Shown here piece after piece: positions 9,145 through 18,097 of a DNA stretch of 64,000 bases; within the stretch, counting starts at the first letter, position 1, and the number at the start of each line of letters is the position of its first letter. The stretch spans positions 1,248 through 65,247 of the forward strand of contig DFMV01000018.1 of NCBI GenBank assembly GCA_002375765.1. The letters are read 5' to 3'. The translations under genes and the position numbers were made by a program. Under the pieces are notes generated by a model. The model did no database searches, was not told the DNA's origin, and worked only from the letters and a program-made list of their open reading frames with translations. Origin of the DNA: Rhizobiales bacterium UBA3584 (GTDB lineage Bacteria > Pseudomonadota > Alphaproteobacteria > Rhizobiales > Devosiaceae).

Positions 9145-11451
9145 CTATTTCTCCCGGCGCAGAGCATTGGCCAGCGCAGCCCCCAGAGCGCCTTGTGAAG
9201 GCGCCGGTGCAGGCTGGGCCGCCTTTTTCGACCGGAGCGCGTTGTGTGCGGGGAGACCCGCTTGCGCGCTTCGCTCCGGCGCTGCATCACTGCGCATCGA
9301 AAGGCTGATGCGTTTTCGTTTCGCGTCAACTTCGAGCACCTTGACCTTGACCACATCGCCGGCCTTCACGACCTCGTGGGCGTCCTTGACGAACCGGTCG
9401 GCGAGTTGGGACACGTGAACCAGCCCATCCTGATGCACACCGATATCGACAAAGGCGCCAAAGGCGGCGACGTTGGTCACCGTGCCCTCCAGCATCATTC
9501 CAGGCTTGAGATCGGAGATTTCTTCGATGCCGTCAGCAAATGTTGCGGTCTTGAATTCGGGGCGCGGATCGCGGCCGGGTTTTTCGAGTTCTGCGAGGAT
9601 ATCGCGTACCGTGGGCAATCCGAACGTGTCATCGACAAAGGCGCGCGGATCGAGCTTTTTGAGAGTGGCGCTGTCTCCCATCAACTGGCGAATATCGCGC
9701 CCGCACGCTGCAACGATCTTTCGCGCCACGCCATAAGCTTCGGGATGGACCGAGGAGGCATCGAGCGGTTCGGCGCCATCGCGTATGCGCAGGAACCCGG
9801 CCGCCTGTTCGAACGCCTTGGGTCCGAGTCGGGCGACCGATAGCAGATCCTTGCGCGCGGAGAACGCTCCGTTGGCATCACGATGGGCGACGATGGCTTC
9901 GGCCAAGGACGTTCCGAGCCCTGACACCCGCGCCAGCAGCGGCGCTGAGGCCGTGTTGAGGTCAACGCCCACCGCGTTCACCGCATCCTCCACCACGGCA
10001 TCAAGCGATTTGGCGAGCCGATACTGGTCCACATCATGCTGATACTGACCGACGCCGATCGATTTGGGTTCGATCTTGACCAGTTCTGCCAAGGGATCCT
10101 GCAGACGGCGGGCGATGGAAACCGCGCCGCGTAGCGAAACATCGAGATCAGGGAGTTCTTTCGAGGCCGTCTCGGAAGCCGAATAGACCGAGGCGCCAGC
10201 TTCGCTGACCACCACCTTAAGCGGCTTGGGCGCGGGGATCATCGAGAGCATGTCGGCGACCAGCCGCTCGGTCTCACGACTGGCCGTGCCATTGCCGATG
10301 GCGATCAGATCGACCTTGTGCCTTGCAACCAGAGCTATCAGGGCGGCAAGGCTGCCCTGGATGTCGTTGCGCGGCTGGAACGGATAGATGGTTGCCGTGT
10401 CGAGCACCTTGCCGGTGGAATCCACGACGGCCACTTTAACGCCGGTGCGGATGCCGGGATCGAGCCCCATCGTGGCCCGGTTGCCGGCGGGCGCAGCCAG
10501 GAGCAGGTCCTTGAGATTTCGCGCAAAGACGGTAATGGCCTCGTCCTCTGCCCGCTCGCGCAGCCGCCCCATCAGATCGACCGAGAGGTGCAGCCAGAGT
10601 TTGACCCGCCAACTCCAGCGCGCCACATCCATCAGCCACTGGTCTGCAGCCCCGCCATCGGCGCGGATGCCGAAGTGGGCTGCGACCATGGTTTCGGCAG
10701 GCTTGTATTTGCCCTCGGCGTCAGCGTCGAGCTCAAGATCGATAGCCAGCACCTCTTCATTGCGCCCGCGCAGCATGGCCAGCGCCCGATGGCTGGGGAC
10801 TTTGGACCAGGCTTCAGTATGATCAAAATAGTCGGAAAACTTGGCGCCCTGTTCCTGTTTTCCCTCGACAACTCTGGCGCGGAGCATGGCCTTGCGCTCC
10901 ATGTAATTGCGCAGCTCGCCAATCAGGTCCGCGTCCTCGGCAAAGCGCTCGGCGAGAATGTCGCGGGCACCTTCGAGCGCCGACTTGGTATCGGGCACAT
11001 CAGTCGAGATGTACTTTTCCGCCTCAAGGAGCGGGGTGAGCATGCGGTTTTCAAAAAGAGCGTCAGCCAGGGGCTCCAGGCCGCGCTCGCGTGCGATCTC
11101 ACCCTTGGTACGGCGCTTGGGCTTATAGGGGAGATAGATGTCCTCGAGCTCCGATTTGGTCATGACCCGGGCGATCTGGGCCGACAGTTCGCTGGAGAGT
11201 TTGCCCTGTGAATCGATCGACTGCAGGATGGCTGCGCGGCGCGCTTCAAGCTCACGCAAATAGCTCAGCCTTGTTTCCAGCGTGCGCAACTGGGCGTCAT
11301 CGAGCCCTCCAGTAGCCTCCTTGCGATAGCGCGCGACGAAGGGAACCGTTGCCCCACCATCAAGCAGGTCGACCGCCGCCTTGACCTGTTCGGGACGGGC
11401 GGAGATTTCTGTTGCGATGAGACCGGCGATGGCTTTTGCAATGTTGGTCAT
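9145..11451 (-). CDS. tex: Tex family RNA-binding transcription accessory protein
   Basis: The 768-residue product starts at [17 protein letters not shown]; the 50 codons upstream of it are not family-like. Domains in order are the Tex N-terminal helical region (about 1-200, [20 protein letters not shown]), a YqgF/RuvX-like fold (about 330-450, [16 protein letters not shown]), helix-hairpin-helix motifs (about 490-560, [10 protein letters not shown] and LARVSGLG) and a C-terminal S1 domain (about 640-710, [21 protein letters not shown]). Tex proteins bind nucleic acid and affect transcription. The length is typical. Confidence 0.96.
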   Translation of the reverse strand: MTNIAKAIAGLIATEISARPEQVKAAVDLLDGGATVPFVARYRKEATGGLDDAQLRTLETRLSYLRELEARRAAILQSIDSQGKLSSELSAQIARVMTKSELEDIYLPYKPKRRTKGEIARERGLEPLADALFENRMLTPLLEAEKYISTDVPDTKSALEGARDILAERFAEDADLIGELRNYMERKAMLRARVVEGKQEQGAKFSDYFDHTEAWSKVPSHRALAMLRGRNEEVLAIDLELDADAEGKYKPAETMVAAHFGIRADGGAADQWLMDVARWSWRVKLWLHLSVDLMGRLRERAEDEAITVFARNLKDLLLAAPAGNRATMGLDPGIRTGVKVAVVDSTGKVLDTATIYPFQPRNDIQGSLAALIALVARHKVDLIAIGNGTASRETERLVADMLSMIPAPKPLKVVVSEAGASVYSASETASKELPDLDVSLRGAVSIARRLQDPLAELVKIEPKSIGVGQYQHDVDQYRLAKSLDAVVEDAVNAVGVDLNTASAPLLARVSGLGTSLAEAIVAHRDANGAFSARKDLLSVARLGPKAFEQAAGFLRIRDGAEPLDASSVHPEAYGVARKIVAACGRDIRQLMGDSATLKKLDPRAFVDDTFGLPTVRDILAELEKPGRDPRPEFKTATFADGIEEISDLKPGMMLEGTVTNVAAFGAFVDIGVHQDGLVHVSQLADRFVKDAHEVVKAGDVVKVKVLEVDAKRKRISLSMRSDAAPERSAQAGLPAHNALRSKKAAQPAPAPSQGALGAALANALRREK

Positions 11452-11665
11452 GGGTATCCGGGACTGGTCAAAAGATTGCGCGACATTAGGCGGCGATTGT
11501 GGCGGGCGCAAAGTCTCAATCGTACCGTCCACAGCATGGAACGCATCGAACCCAGACAATCTTGTGACCGCCGGGCAACACCGGTAGCAGCGCGGTGGCA
11601 TATCACTGCTCCGTGACCGGTCCGTGCCATTTTCGCGCCACTATTGGTGCGGTAACCGATAGGTC

Positions 11666-12013
11666 ATGATCCGCTACCTGCCTATTCTGATGTTGGCTTT
11701 CGGCCTTTTGCTGCTTTCTGCATCGTTCGCCTCCGCACAAACGCCCGGCGAGTCGTTTTCCAAGCAGAACAATTTTTGCGCCGACGCGTCTGCTCGAATC
11801 GATGCCGGTTTGGCGCCAACGGCAAAACTGGGGCGCTGCTGGAAACAGATGGGCCTGGGTATTTTGGTACCCGGCTGCCAATTGCACGCACAATTGGTGA
11901 GCGTCACCCAGCCGCCGATACCCGATGCGGATCGGTCCTGGCCCGCTCCCATGGATTTGATGGCCGAGGACGGTCCGCCCCCATTGCTCGAAATCCCCCC
12001 GCCCCAGGCCTGA
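11666..12013 (+). CDS. secreted hypothetical protein
   Basis: The 115-residue protein has a strong signal peptide (MIRYLPILMLAFGLLLLSAS, cleavage likely after ASAQ). The mature part holds three Cys residues and a Pro-rich, acidic tail (PPPLLEIPPPQA). No family is recognised. It is followed 68 bases later by the L,D-transpeptidase on the same strand, so the two could share a transcript. Confidence 0.6.
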   Translation: MIRYLPILMLAFGLLLLSASFASAQTPGESFSKQNNFCADASARIDAGLAPTAKLGRCWKQMGLGILVPGCQLHAQLVSVTQPPIPDADRSWPAPMDLMAEDGPPPLLEIPPPQA

Positions 12014-12081
12014 TCTTTAAGCGATCCATTGCCCTTTTTTCTGGCGAGCGCTCTCGTTCCGCCAAACCGTGAGATTTTGAC

Positions 12082-12750
12082 ATGTCCGAACCAACCCTGA
12101 CCCGGCGCGGCTTTATGGCCGGCGCATCAAGCCTTCTTGCCCTCACCGCCGCCGGATGCACGACCACCACGCAACCGAGGACACAAATCCAGTTGCCTCC
12201 GCCGATTTCTCCAGAGGTCGTGACGATGTATGCCGCGCGACCCGAGGAACAGTTTCCCGTCCCTGCCGTCGACCTGCGCTATCTCGACCCAAAATACTAC
12301 CGCCAACGCGTCCCCTACCCCACGACCGAAAAGGTCGGGACTGTCATTGTCGATACGCCGAACTTCTATCTTTACCATGTGGAAGAGGGTGGCACCGCAA
12401 TGCGCTACGGAGCGGGTCTGGGCCGTGCCGGCTTTGAGTGGTCGGGCCGCGGGCACATTGCCTATTCGCGTGAGTGGCCGGTGTGGACACCGCCGTCGGA
12501 GATGGTGGACCGTCAGCCCGAACTCGAAAAATGGCGTAATGGTCAGCCCCCCGGACTCGACAACCCGCTGGGTGCCCGGGCGCTCTATATCCACGAAGGC
12601 AACCGCGACACGATCTATCGAATTCATGGCACAGGTGAGACCTGGACCATCGGTCAGGCGGTCTCGTCAGGCTGCGTGCGGCTGTTGCACCAGGATGTCA
12701 TCCACCTTGCCGACAATGTTCGCTTCGGGTCGCCGATTGTCGTTCTCTAG
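12082..12750 (+). CDS. L,D-transpeptidase (YkuD domain), exported
   Basis: This 222-residue protein starts with a twin-arginine-like segment (TRRGFMAGASSLLALTAAGC) that also holds a possible lipobox (LTAAGC), so it may be exported by Tat and lipid-anchored. The YkuD domain fills the C-terminal half, ending with HGTGETWTIG and SSGCVRL, which carry the catalytic His and Cys (Cys near residue 198). These enzymes make 3-3 cross-links in peptidoglycan or attach proteins to it. A strong terminator follows directly. Confidence 0.93.
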   Translation: MSEPTLTRRGFMAGASSLLALTAAGCTTTTQPRTQIQLPPPISPEVVTMYAARPEEQFPVPAVDLRYLDPKYYRQRVPYPTTEKVGTVIVDTPNFYLYHVEEGGTAMRYGAGLGRAGFEWSGRGHIAYSREWPVWTPPSEMVDRQPELEKWRNGQPPGLDNPLGARALYIHEGNRDTIYRIHGTGETWTIGQAVSSGCVRLLHQDVIHLADNVRFGSPIVVL

Positions 12751-12770
12751 AGCATGATCCCAGGAAAAAA

Positions 12771-12801
12771 GGGCGCTCCGGATAACCGGTGCGCCCTTTT
12801 T
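12771..12801. terminator. bidirectional Rho-independent terminator
   Basis: The arms GGGCGC-T-CCGG and CCGG-T-GCGCCC enclose an ATAA loop (12771-12796). A run of T follows on the plus strand and a run of A precedes it, giving T on the minus strand. It lies between the convergent L,D-transpeptidase and OmpA-family genes and can serve both. Confidence 0.9.
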
Positions 12802-12823
12802 GTAATGCGAGTGTCGATGCCGA

Positions 12824-13486
12824 CTAGTTGCGGATGGGAACGATCCGAATTTCGACGCGGCGATTCTGAGCACGGCCCGCTTCGGTCGAGTTATCGGCGA
12901 TCGGGTTGGCCATGCCGCGGCCCTCGACAAAGAAGCGACGCGGATCGACGCCATATTGGGCGAGCAGACGTTGCACCGACGTGGCGCGCTGCTGGGAGAG
13001 GGTCAGATTGTAGCTCGCCGACCCTGTAGAGTCGGTATAGCCGATGATATCGACCAGCGTTTGGTTGTATTCCTGGAGCACGAGAGCGACCGAGCGCAGC
13101 GTGTTCTGGAACGCGGGCTGGATGTCAGACTGGTTGACACCGAAGGTGATATTGGAAGGCATGTTGAGAACGATATTGTCCCCGACACGAGTGACGGAAA
13201 CGCCAGTGCCCTGCAACTGGGAGCGGAGCTGCGCTTCCTGCTGATCCATGTAGTTGCCGATCGCGCCGCCGGCCAACGCGCCCACACCGGCACCGATCAA
13301 GGCACCGACGCGGGTGTCGCCCATCGCCGAGCCGATCAACGCGCCGCCGATGGCGCCGCCGCCGGCACCCACCAGGGCCCCGCCCGCGGTGTTGGAGAGC
13401 TGGGATTCTCCGGTGTAGGGATTGGTCGAACAGCCAGCGAGCAAGAGTGCTGCGACGGCTGTGAGGGCGACTGCCTGTTTCTTCAT
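12824..13486 (-). CDS. OmpA family lipoprotein with glycine zipper (YiaD-like)
   Basis: The 220-residue product begins with a lipoprotein signal whose lipobox is LLAGC (Cys 19). A Gly/Ala-rich glycine-zipper segment follows (about residues 30-80: GGALVGAGGGAIGGALIGSA, GALAGGAIGNYMDQQ). The C-terminal OmpA domain (about 105-218) contains GYTDSTGSASYNLTLSQQRA and the peptidoglycan-contacting NRRVEIRIVP. Such proteins link the outer membrane to the cell wall. It converges on the L,D-transpeptidase, a plausible functional neighbour in envelope maintenance. Confidence 0.93.
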   Translation of the reverse strand: MKKQAVALTAVAALLLAGCSTNPYTGESQLSNTAGGALVGAGGGAIGGALIGSAMGDTRVGALIGAGVGALAGGAIGNYMDQQEAQLRSQLQGTGVSVTRVGDNIVLNMPSNITFGVNQSDIQPAFQNTLRSVALVLQEYNQTLVDIIGYTDSTGSASYNLTLSQQRATSVQRLLAQYGVDPRRFFVEGRGMANPIADNSTEAGRAQNRRVEIRIVPIRN

Positions 13487-13778
13487 GATGAGCTCACCGC
13501 TTCGTGATTGTTGCCGCGATCATTGATGGCCAATTGCGGCAGGAAAGTGATTGTGGCCGGTTTCAGCATGCCCGCTGTCAGGCTGATTTGGCCAGCCTGT
13601 AAGTCGGTCATGATAATGGGAATTTTCCAGGACATGCGGATCGATCGCGTCACTGGGTCGCGCTGACAGCACTCTTTTCCCTGTCACAATTAAGGCTATA
13701 GTGCCGCGACAGTGTCCGATCGCCGTGGATTTTGCTTGCGCAATGGCGTGATTTGCCAATGACATCCAACCCGGCGAT
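13487..13778. other. intergenic region, no gene seen
   Basis: This is the left part of the 425-base gap between the divergent ompA-like gene and hemA. A 110-codon minus-strand open frame here has no family-like sequence or ribosome site and is not called. The promoters of both flanking genes must lie in the gap, but no sigma-70 pair stands out. Confidence 0.5.
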
Positions 13779-13792
13779 TTGATAAGGATCAT
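13779..13792. promoter_or_regulatory. FNR/FixK-like box upstream of hemA
   Basis: TTGATAAGGATCAT matches the FnrL/FixK consensus TTGAT-N4-ATCAA at nine of ten defined positions. It lies about 120 bases before the hemA start. Oxygen-responsive FNR/FixK control of hemA is known in several Alphaproteobacteria, which makes the site plausible. Binding is inferred. Confidence 0.5.
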
Positions 13793-13911
13793 ATCGCTCT
13801 TCGCGTTAGAGGGGCATGAAAGAAAAGACGCGCCATTTTCAAGGCACGCCATATTGCTATGTATAAATGCGCCGCCGCCCTCGGTTCGGTGACGCCATTG
13901 GAGTAGGCCTC

Positions 13912-15192
13912 ATGGACTATCGCGGCATCTTCGAGGATGCGATTGACGCACTTCGGGTTGAAAAGCGCTACCGCGTCTTTGCCGACATCGAACGTATTGC
14001 CGGACATTTCCCGCGCGCCGTCTTCCGCGATAGCGCGGACAATGCCCGCGAAATCACCATCTGGTGTTCCAACGATTATCTCGGCATGGGTCAGCATCCC
14101 GCGGTTATCGGGGCCATGCAGGAGACCGCGGGCAAGCTGGGCGCAGGCGCCGGCGGGACGCGCAACATTTCGGGTACGAACCGGCCGCTGGTTGAGCTTG
14201 AGCGTTCGCTGGCCGATCTGCATCGCAAGGAGGCCGCGCTGGTCTTTACTTCGGGGTTCGTTTCCAACGAAGCGACGATCTCAACAGTTGCCCGGCTTAT
14301 TCCCGATTGCCTGATCCTATCGGACCAGCTCAATCATGCCTCAATGATCCAGGGCGTGCGCCAGTCGGGCATGGAGAAGAAGATTTTCCGCCACAATGAT
14401 CTTGACCATCTGCGTGACCTGCTCGCGGCAGTCGGCAAGCAGCGCCCCAAGCTCATCGTGTTCGAATCCGTCTATTCCATGGACGGCGACGTCGCCCCCG
14501 TTGAAGCGATTGCCGATCTGGCCGATGAGTACAACGCGATGACTTACATCGACGAGGTCCATGCTGTCGGGATGTACGGTCCGCGCGGCGGCGGCATCTG
14601 CGAGCGCGATAATTTGATGGACCGGATCGACATCATTGAAGGCACGCTCGCCAAAGGATTCGGCGTCATGGGGGGCTATATCACCGCCAACAAGGCCATC
14701 GTTGATGCCGTGCGCTCCTACGCGCCCGAATTCATCTTCACCACCGCCCTGCCCCCGGCGCTTTGCGCGGCGGCCCGGACCTCGATCGAACACCTCAAGG
14801 TCTCAAGTGTCGAGCGTGAGGGCCAGCAGCGTCAGGCCGGTCGCGTCAAACGCGTCCTCGCCGAGGCTGGATTGCCGGTTTTGCCGACTGACACCCACAT
14901 CGTACCTCTGATCGTGGGTGATGCGCGCCTGTGCAAGGCAGCAAGCGACATGCTGATGGACCGGCATAACATTTATATCCAGCCCATCAATTACCCCACG
15001 GTTCCCAAGGGCACCGAGCGGCTGCGCATCACGCCAACGCCGTATCACACCGACGACATGATCGCCGAGCTTTGCGACGCGCTGATCTCGGTCTGGCAGA
15101 CCTTGGAATTGCAGCGCGATTTCGACATGTCCAAGCTGATGGAGAACAGGCTTGTGGCTGGCGATCTGACGCTACCGACAGTCGGCGGGTAG
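13912..15192 (+). CDS. hemA: 5-aminolevulinate synthase
   Basis: This pyridoxal-phosphate enzyme condenses glycine and succinyl-CoA to 5-aminolevulinate, the entry of the alphaproteobacterial C4 route to haem. The 426-residue protein starts at [20 protein letters not shown] with GGAG upstream; the in-frame start at 13867 is less likely. Key blocks are [39 protein letters not shown] and [14 protein letters not shown], where Lys 248 would bind the cofactor. An FNR-like box lies upstream and a terminator downstream, so it is probably a single-gene unit. Confidence 0.97.
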   Translation: MDYRGIFEDAIDALRVEKRYRVFADIERIAGHFPRAVFRDSADNAREITIWCSNDYLGMGQHPAVIGAMQETAGKLGAGAGGTRNISGTNRPLVELERSLADLHRKEAALVFTSGFVSNEATISTVARLIPDCLILSDQLNHASMIQGVRQSGMEKKIFRHNDLDHLRDLLAAVGKQRPKLIVFESVYSMDGDVAPVEAIADLADEYNAMTYIDEVHAVGMYGPRGGGICERDNLMDRIDIIEGTLAKGFGVMGGYITANKAIVDAVRSYAPEFIFTTALPPALCAAARTSIEHLKVSSVEREGQQRQAGRVKRVLAEAGLPVLPTDTHIVPLIVGDARLCKAASDMLMDRHNIYIQPINYPTVPKGTERLRITPTPYHTDDMIAELCDALISVWQTLELQRDFDMSKLMENRLVAGDLTLPTVGG

Positions 15193-15245
15193 GCAAATTC
15201 GGCCCTTGCGAGCAATCAGCCATGAGCGGGGGTGTTGAAGCGACT

Positions 15246-15271
15246 GGGGCGTGCTGGCACGCCCCGTTTTT
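15246..15271 (+). terminator. Rho-independent terminator of hemA
   Basis: Eight-base arms GGGGCGTG and CACGCCCC enclose a CTGG loop (15246-15265) and are followed by GTTTTTGG. It lies 53 bases after the hemA stop codon. Confidence 0.88.
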
Positions 15272-15276
15272 GGTTT

Positions 15277-15971
15277 CTAGCGCAGATTGAAACCAAAATT
15301 GGTCGGGCCCTGGGGGAATTGCCCGTCTGCGGTTTCCGGCACATCATCGCCCACGGTATCAAGCGCGAAATTTCGGGCCCAAACAGTGCCTTTCCCCTTC
15401 AGGAGGAAACCCAGATATGGATGCTCTCGGCTGAATACGGGACATCAAGGACTATGTTGCGTTCAATCCAGTCCGCGTCGCCCTTGAGGGCACCGTTCTC
15501 AGTGCGATTGAGCATATTGTCAAAGCGCAGATATCGTCCGCCACCCCGAGGATCAACACGCATCCAGATTGTGCCAGCCGTTGCACGTTGGGTCTTCAAT
15601 TGAGCGGAAAACCGTAATCGTTTGGCGCGGAAAGCCCGGGCTGAAAAGGACCGCATCAAGACGCCGGTCATATCGGGCGGAATCCTGGTGTCGGCTCGTG
15701 CCTCGATCATGGCTACGCCTGCGAGCCCCGGTGCAACACCCATGCGGAACATCTCGCGGCTGGAATGGGACGCCGCGAACCAACCTTCGGGCATCTGGAG
15801 ATCAGGTGGCGACTTTGACGTCTCGCGAGCCGCGAGCACGTTCCAGTCGGCACACCCCAACTGCCGTGCCACGAGTTCGAGGCACTGGCCATGCGAAAGC
15901 TCGTGCTCGTATTTGGCCAGGGCGCTGCGAAGCGATTTAGCCATAGTCTTTGGTGCTGGGAAATCCAACAT
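15277..15971 (-). pseudogene. glyoxalase-superfamily-like protein, frameshifted near the C-terminus
   Basis: The N-terminal 50 residues (AKSLRSALAKYEHELSHGQCLELVARQLGCADWNVLAA) match the short domain annotated as 'glyoxalase superfamily' in Alphaproteobacteria. The rest (MTGVLMRSFSARAFRAKRLRFSAQ, IWMRVDPRGGG, LRFDNMLNR, WIERNIVLDVP) resembles a beta-rich domain often attached to regulators. The open frame stops at 15399 after SIHIWVSS. A one-base shift at a GGG run near 15411 continues with FLLKGKGTVWARNFALDTV to a stop at 15277, which is the normal end of this domain. One missing G explains everything. It may be a real mutation or a sequence error. Confidence 0.65.
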
Positions 15972-16389
15972 GATTTGATCCTTGCTGGGGCAAGATCATT
16001 TGTCAGCGCTCGCGTTACCGACAGCCTGCCCGTTAAGGTCAAACCACGGGTTGTGTCACGTGCATTCACCTGCCCTTTCGGCTGCGAGCGGCGGGCTGCA
16101 CGAGCCCTGCAAAATCTGGCACCACTGGCGCACTGCTGTCAACGAGTTGTGCTGGCGCGCGGTTTTCTGAAGGCAGGCCGCACCTTGACGCGTCGGATAC
16201 AGGCGTCCTGCTCGGGGAAAGCCTCCAGCGGCGCCGTTTGCGCTAAGCAATTGGGTAAGTTCGCTGGAATAGTCCGCATAGGTCAAGGATCGCCGCGGGC
16301 GACAGTGCGGTGACAAACGAGAGATTTGACGCGTTGACTGCTGCCATGCCGATCTGGACGCTGCCGATGCCGAGATCGATGAACGTCTC
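15972..16389. other. intergenic region, no gene seen
   Basis: About 420 bases lie between the frameshifted glyoxalase-like gene and the FixJ-like regulator. Several open frames of 60-140 codons overlap here on both strands, but none has a ribosome site or family-like protein. They are Cys/Arg-rich shadows of GC-rich sequence. Confidence 0.5.
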
Positions 16390-16415
16390 GCCCAGACCGG
16401 CGCGCCGGTCTGGGC
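16390..16415. repeat. 26-base perfect palindrome downstream of a response regulator gene
   Basis: The sequence is a perfect inverted repeat centred on 16402/16403; each arm reads GCCCAGACCGGCG from outside to centre. It lies 22 bases beyond the stop codon of the minus-strand regulator. It can fold into a very stable hairpin but has no T-run, so it is a weak candidate for an intrinsic terminator and could instead stabilise mRNA or bind a dimeric protein. Confidence 0.75.
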
Positions 16416-16437
16416 TATGGCCGAGCCCGTTTGATTG

Positions 16438-17073
16438 TCAGCTCGTAAGAACGATGCGGATCAGGTCAGCGGTATTGCGGGCACCCAGCTTTTCCATGAC
16501 CCGGGCCCGGTGCACTTCAATTGTACGAGGGGAAATCCCCAACTCGCGACCGGCTTCCTTGTTGGACTGCCCGTTGGTGACCAGTTGCAGGACTTCGCGT
16601 TCACGGGGAGTCAGTTGTGAAAAGCCTCTGATCTCGACTTCGCGATGGCCATCGTGGGAGGGTTTTACGTGAACATCGCGCCGCAACGTGTCCCGTACAG
16701 CGCGCACGAACCGCTCGGAATCCACCGGTTTGACAAATACATCGCTGGCCCCTGAGCGCATGGCCTCGACCGTTCCATCGACAAGCGGGCGATCCGCCAG
16801 CATGAAAACGGGAATGCCCGAACGCATATCCTTGATACGGCGCAGGGCGGGAAGCATGTCTTCACCCTCCAGATCGAAGTTGAGGATCACGACATCTGGC
16901 CGCCGCTGTCCAAAACGGGCGATGAAATCGTCACTGTTGCGTGAAATGGCCGTCTGAAAGCCCTCAAGTCGAAACAATACGTCGAGCCCGTCACATGTAG
17001 GCTCATCGCTGTCGACGATGTGGACCAACCGGTCCCGATTGAGAAATGGCCGATAAGAAATTTCCGAATTCAT
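16438..17073 (-). CDS. FixJ/LuxR-type response regulator with atypical receiver
   Basis: The 211-residue protein has a receiver-like domain (1-125) and a LuxR helix-turn-helix (about 145-205, LTPREREVLQLVTNGQSNKEAGRELGISPRTIEVHRARVMEKL). The receiver keeps acidic residues near the N-terminus (HIVDSDEP) and the Lys in VFVKPVD. The phosphoacceptor position, however, reads VVILNFDLEG with Asn 65, and the switch Thr/Ser position is Ala. Phosphorylation-dependent control is therefore doubtful. No histidine kinase gene is adjacent. It could be phosphorylation-independent or respond to another signal. Confidence 0.88.
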   Translation of the reverse strand: MNSEISYRPFLNRDRLVHIVDSDEPTCDGLDVLFRLEGFQTAISRNSDDFIARFGQRRPDVVILNFDLEGEDMLPALRRIKDMRSGIPVFMLADRPLVDGTVEAMRSGASDVFVKPVDSERFVRAVRDTLRRDVHVKPSHDGHREVEIRGFSQLTPREREVLQLVTNGQSNKEAGRELGISPRTIEVHRARVMEKLGARNTADLIRIVLTS

Positions 17074-17454
17074 TGCTTTCTCCAGTTCTTTCGGGATGCG
17101 TCGTGCGAAACGGGCACGGCGAGCCCCCTCTCCGATTGAGTGTCAAAAGGCAAATCCCACCAGCCGAAGCCGGTGCCACGCTCTTAAATCCGCCGCCTGA
17201 ATTCCAGCATGCAGCATCCATCTGCTTCCGGGCTTCAGCCCGAAACAGTGGCACGTCGCTGACAATGCCTTGTACTCAGATCGGCTCGGCGATTGCTAAG
17301 ATGAATCGCGCACGAAGTTTGCTATAGGGAGCGATTTCTGCCGTTCGGACTCTTCCCTATCACTGACTACGTATGAATAGGACTATAATCTTATTTTCGT
17401 TCAGGCAATAGGATAAAATACGTAGTTTGGGCGCATTTCATCAGCCCGAGTTAG
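17074..17454. other. intergenic region, no gene seen
   Basis: About 380 bases lie between the regulator start and the mscL terminator. It is more AT-rich at 17290-17420, including TATAGGGA and TTCCCTATC segments in inverted orientation about 30 bases apart. This might be part of a regulator site. No open frame with a convincing start was seen. Confidence 0.4.
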
Positions 17455-17484
17455 AAAAAGGCCCGCTCCTATAAGCGGGCCTTT
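17455..17484. terminator. bidirectional terminator after mscL
   Basis: GCCCGCT (17461-17467) pairs with AGCGGGC (17474-17480) around a CCTATA loop, extended by a G-C pair. AAAAAG precedes it and CTTTT follows, so T-runs are present on both strands. On the minus strand it ends the mscL transcript. Confidence 0.88.
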
Positions 17485-17518
17485 TGTCGGTATTTGCTGT
17501 TGTGTCGCGGTTGAGCGG

Positions 17519-17953
17519 CTAGCCCTTGGCTTTGAGAATATCGCGAATCTCGCCGAGAAGGACCACTTCGCGGGGTGGCGCTGCCGGCTCTTCGGGCTTT
17601 TTCTCCTCCTCACGCCGCAGCATGTTGATCCCCTTGACCATCATGAACAGAGCGAGTGCGACGATGACGAATTTCACCAGCGCATTGATAAACAGCCCGA
17701 TGTTGAGGGTCGCCACGCCTGCTGCCTGTGCAACCGCCAGAGACGGCACCGCTACGCCTTCGGGATTGGAAAGCACGATGAAAAGATTGGAGAAATCTAC
17801 GCCACCGAGCACGAGGCCGATCAAAGGCATGAAGATGTCGTCGACCAGCGACGACACGATCGTGCCGAATGCACCACCGATGATGATACCCACGGCCATA
17901 TCGACCATATTGCCCTTGACGGCAAATTCCTTGAATTCTTTGACGAATGACAT
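17519..17953 (-). CDS. mscL: large-conductance mechanosensitive channel
   Basis: MscL is the pentameric inner-membrane channel that releases solutes on sudden osmotic downshift. The 144 residues start [30 protein letters not shown], the conserved amphipathic N-helix and first membrane helix. The second membrane helix ([24 protein letters not shown]) and a charged C-terminal helix ([16 protein letters not shown]) follow. A much longer in-frame open frame to 18661 overlaps the kinase gene and is not real. Confidence 0.97.
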   Translation of the reverse strand: MSFVKEFKEFAVKGNMVDMAVGIIIGGAFGTIVSSLVDDIFMPLIGLVLGGVDFSNLFIVLSNPEGVAVPSLAVAQAAGVATLNIGLFINALVKFVIVALALFMMVKGINMLRREEEKKPEEPAAPPREVVLLGEIRDILKAKG

Positions 17954-18097
17954 CGCTGTGTCCCCTGTCCTTGCTTCCGCACCCGCGCGGCCCTTGAAAG
18001 CTAGCCCCGATTCCCCAGCCCTGTCCATTGGAATGACTTGACATTTCCGCCTCGAGAGGGCCACGACAACAGCCCAGGGCGGGGTTAGGAGCACCGC

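Noticed and set aside
13520-13852. 110-codon minus-strand open frame between ompA-like gene and hemA
   Set aside because: No ribosome site and no recognisable protein; it contains the FNR-like box and is most likely promoter DNA.
17290-17420. Inverted TATAGGGA/TTCCCTATC segments as an operator
   Set aside because: The arms are short, imperfect and about 30 bases apart; chance occurrence in an AT-rich gap is likely.
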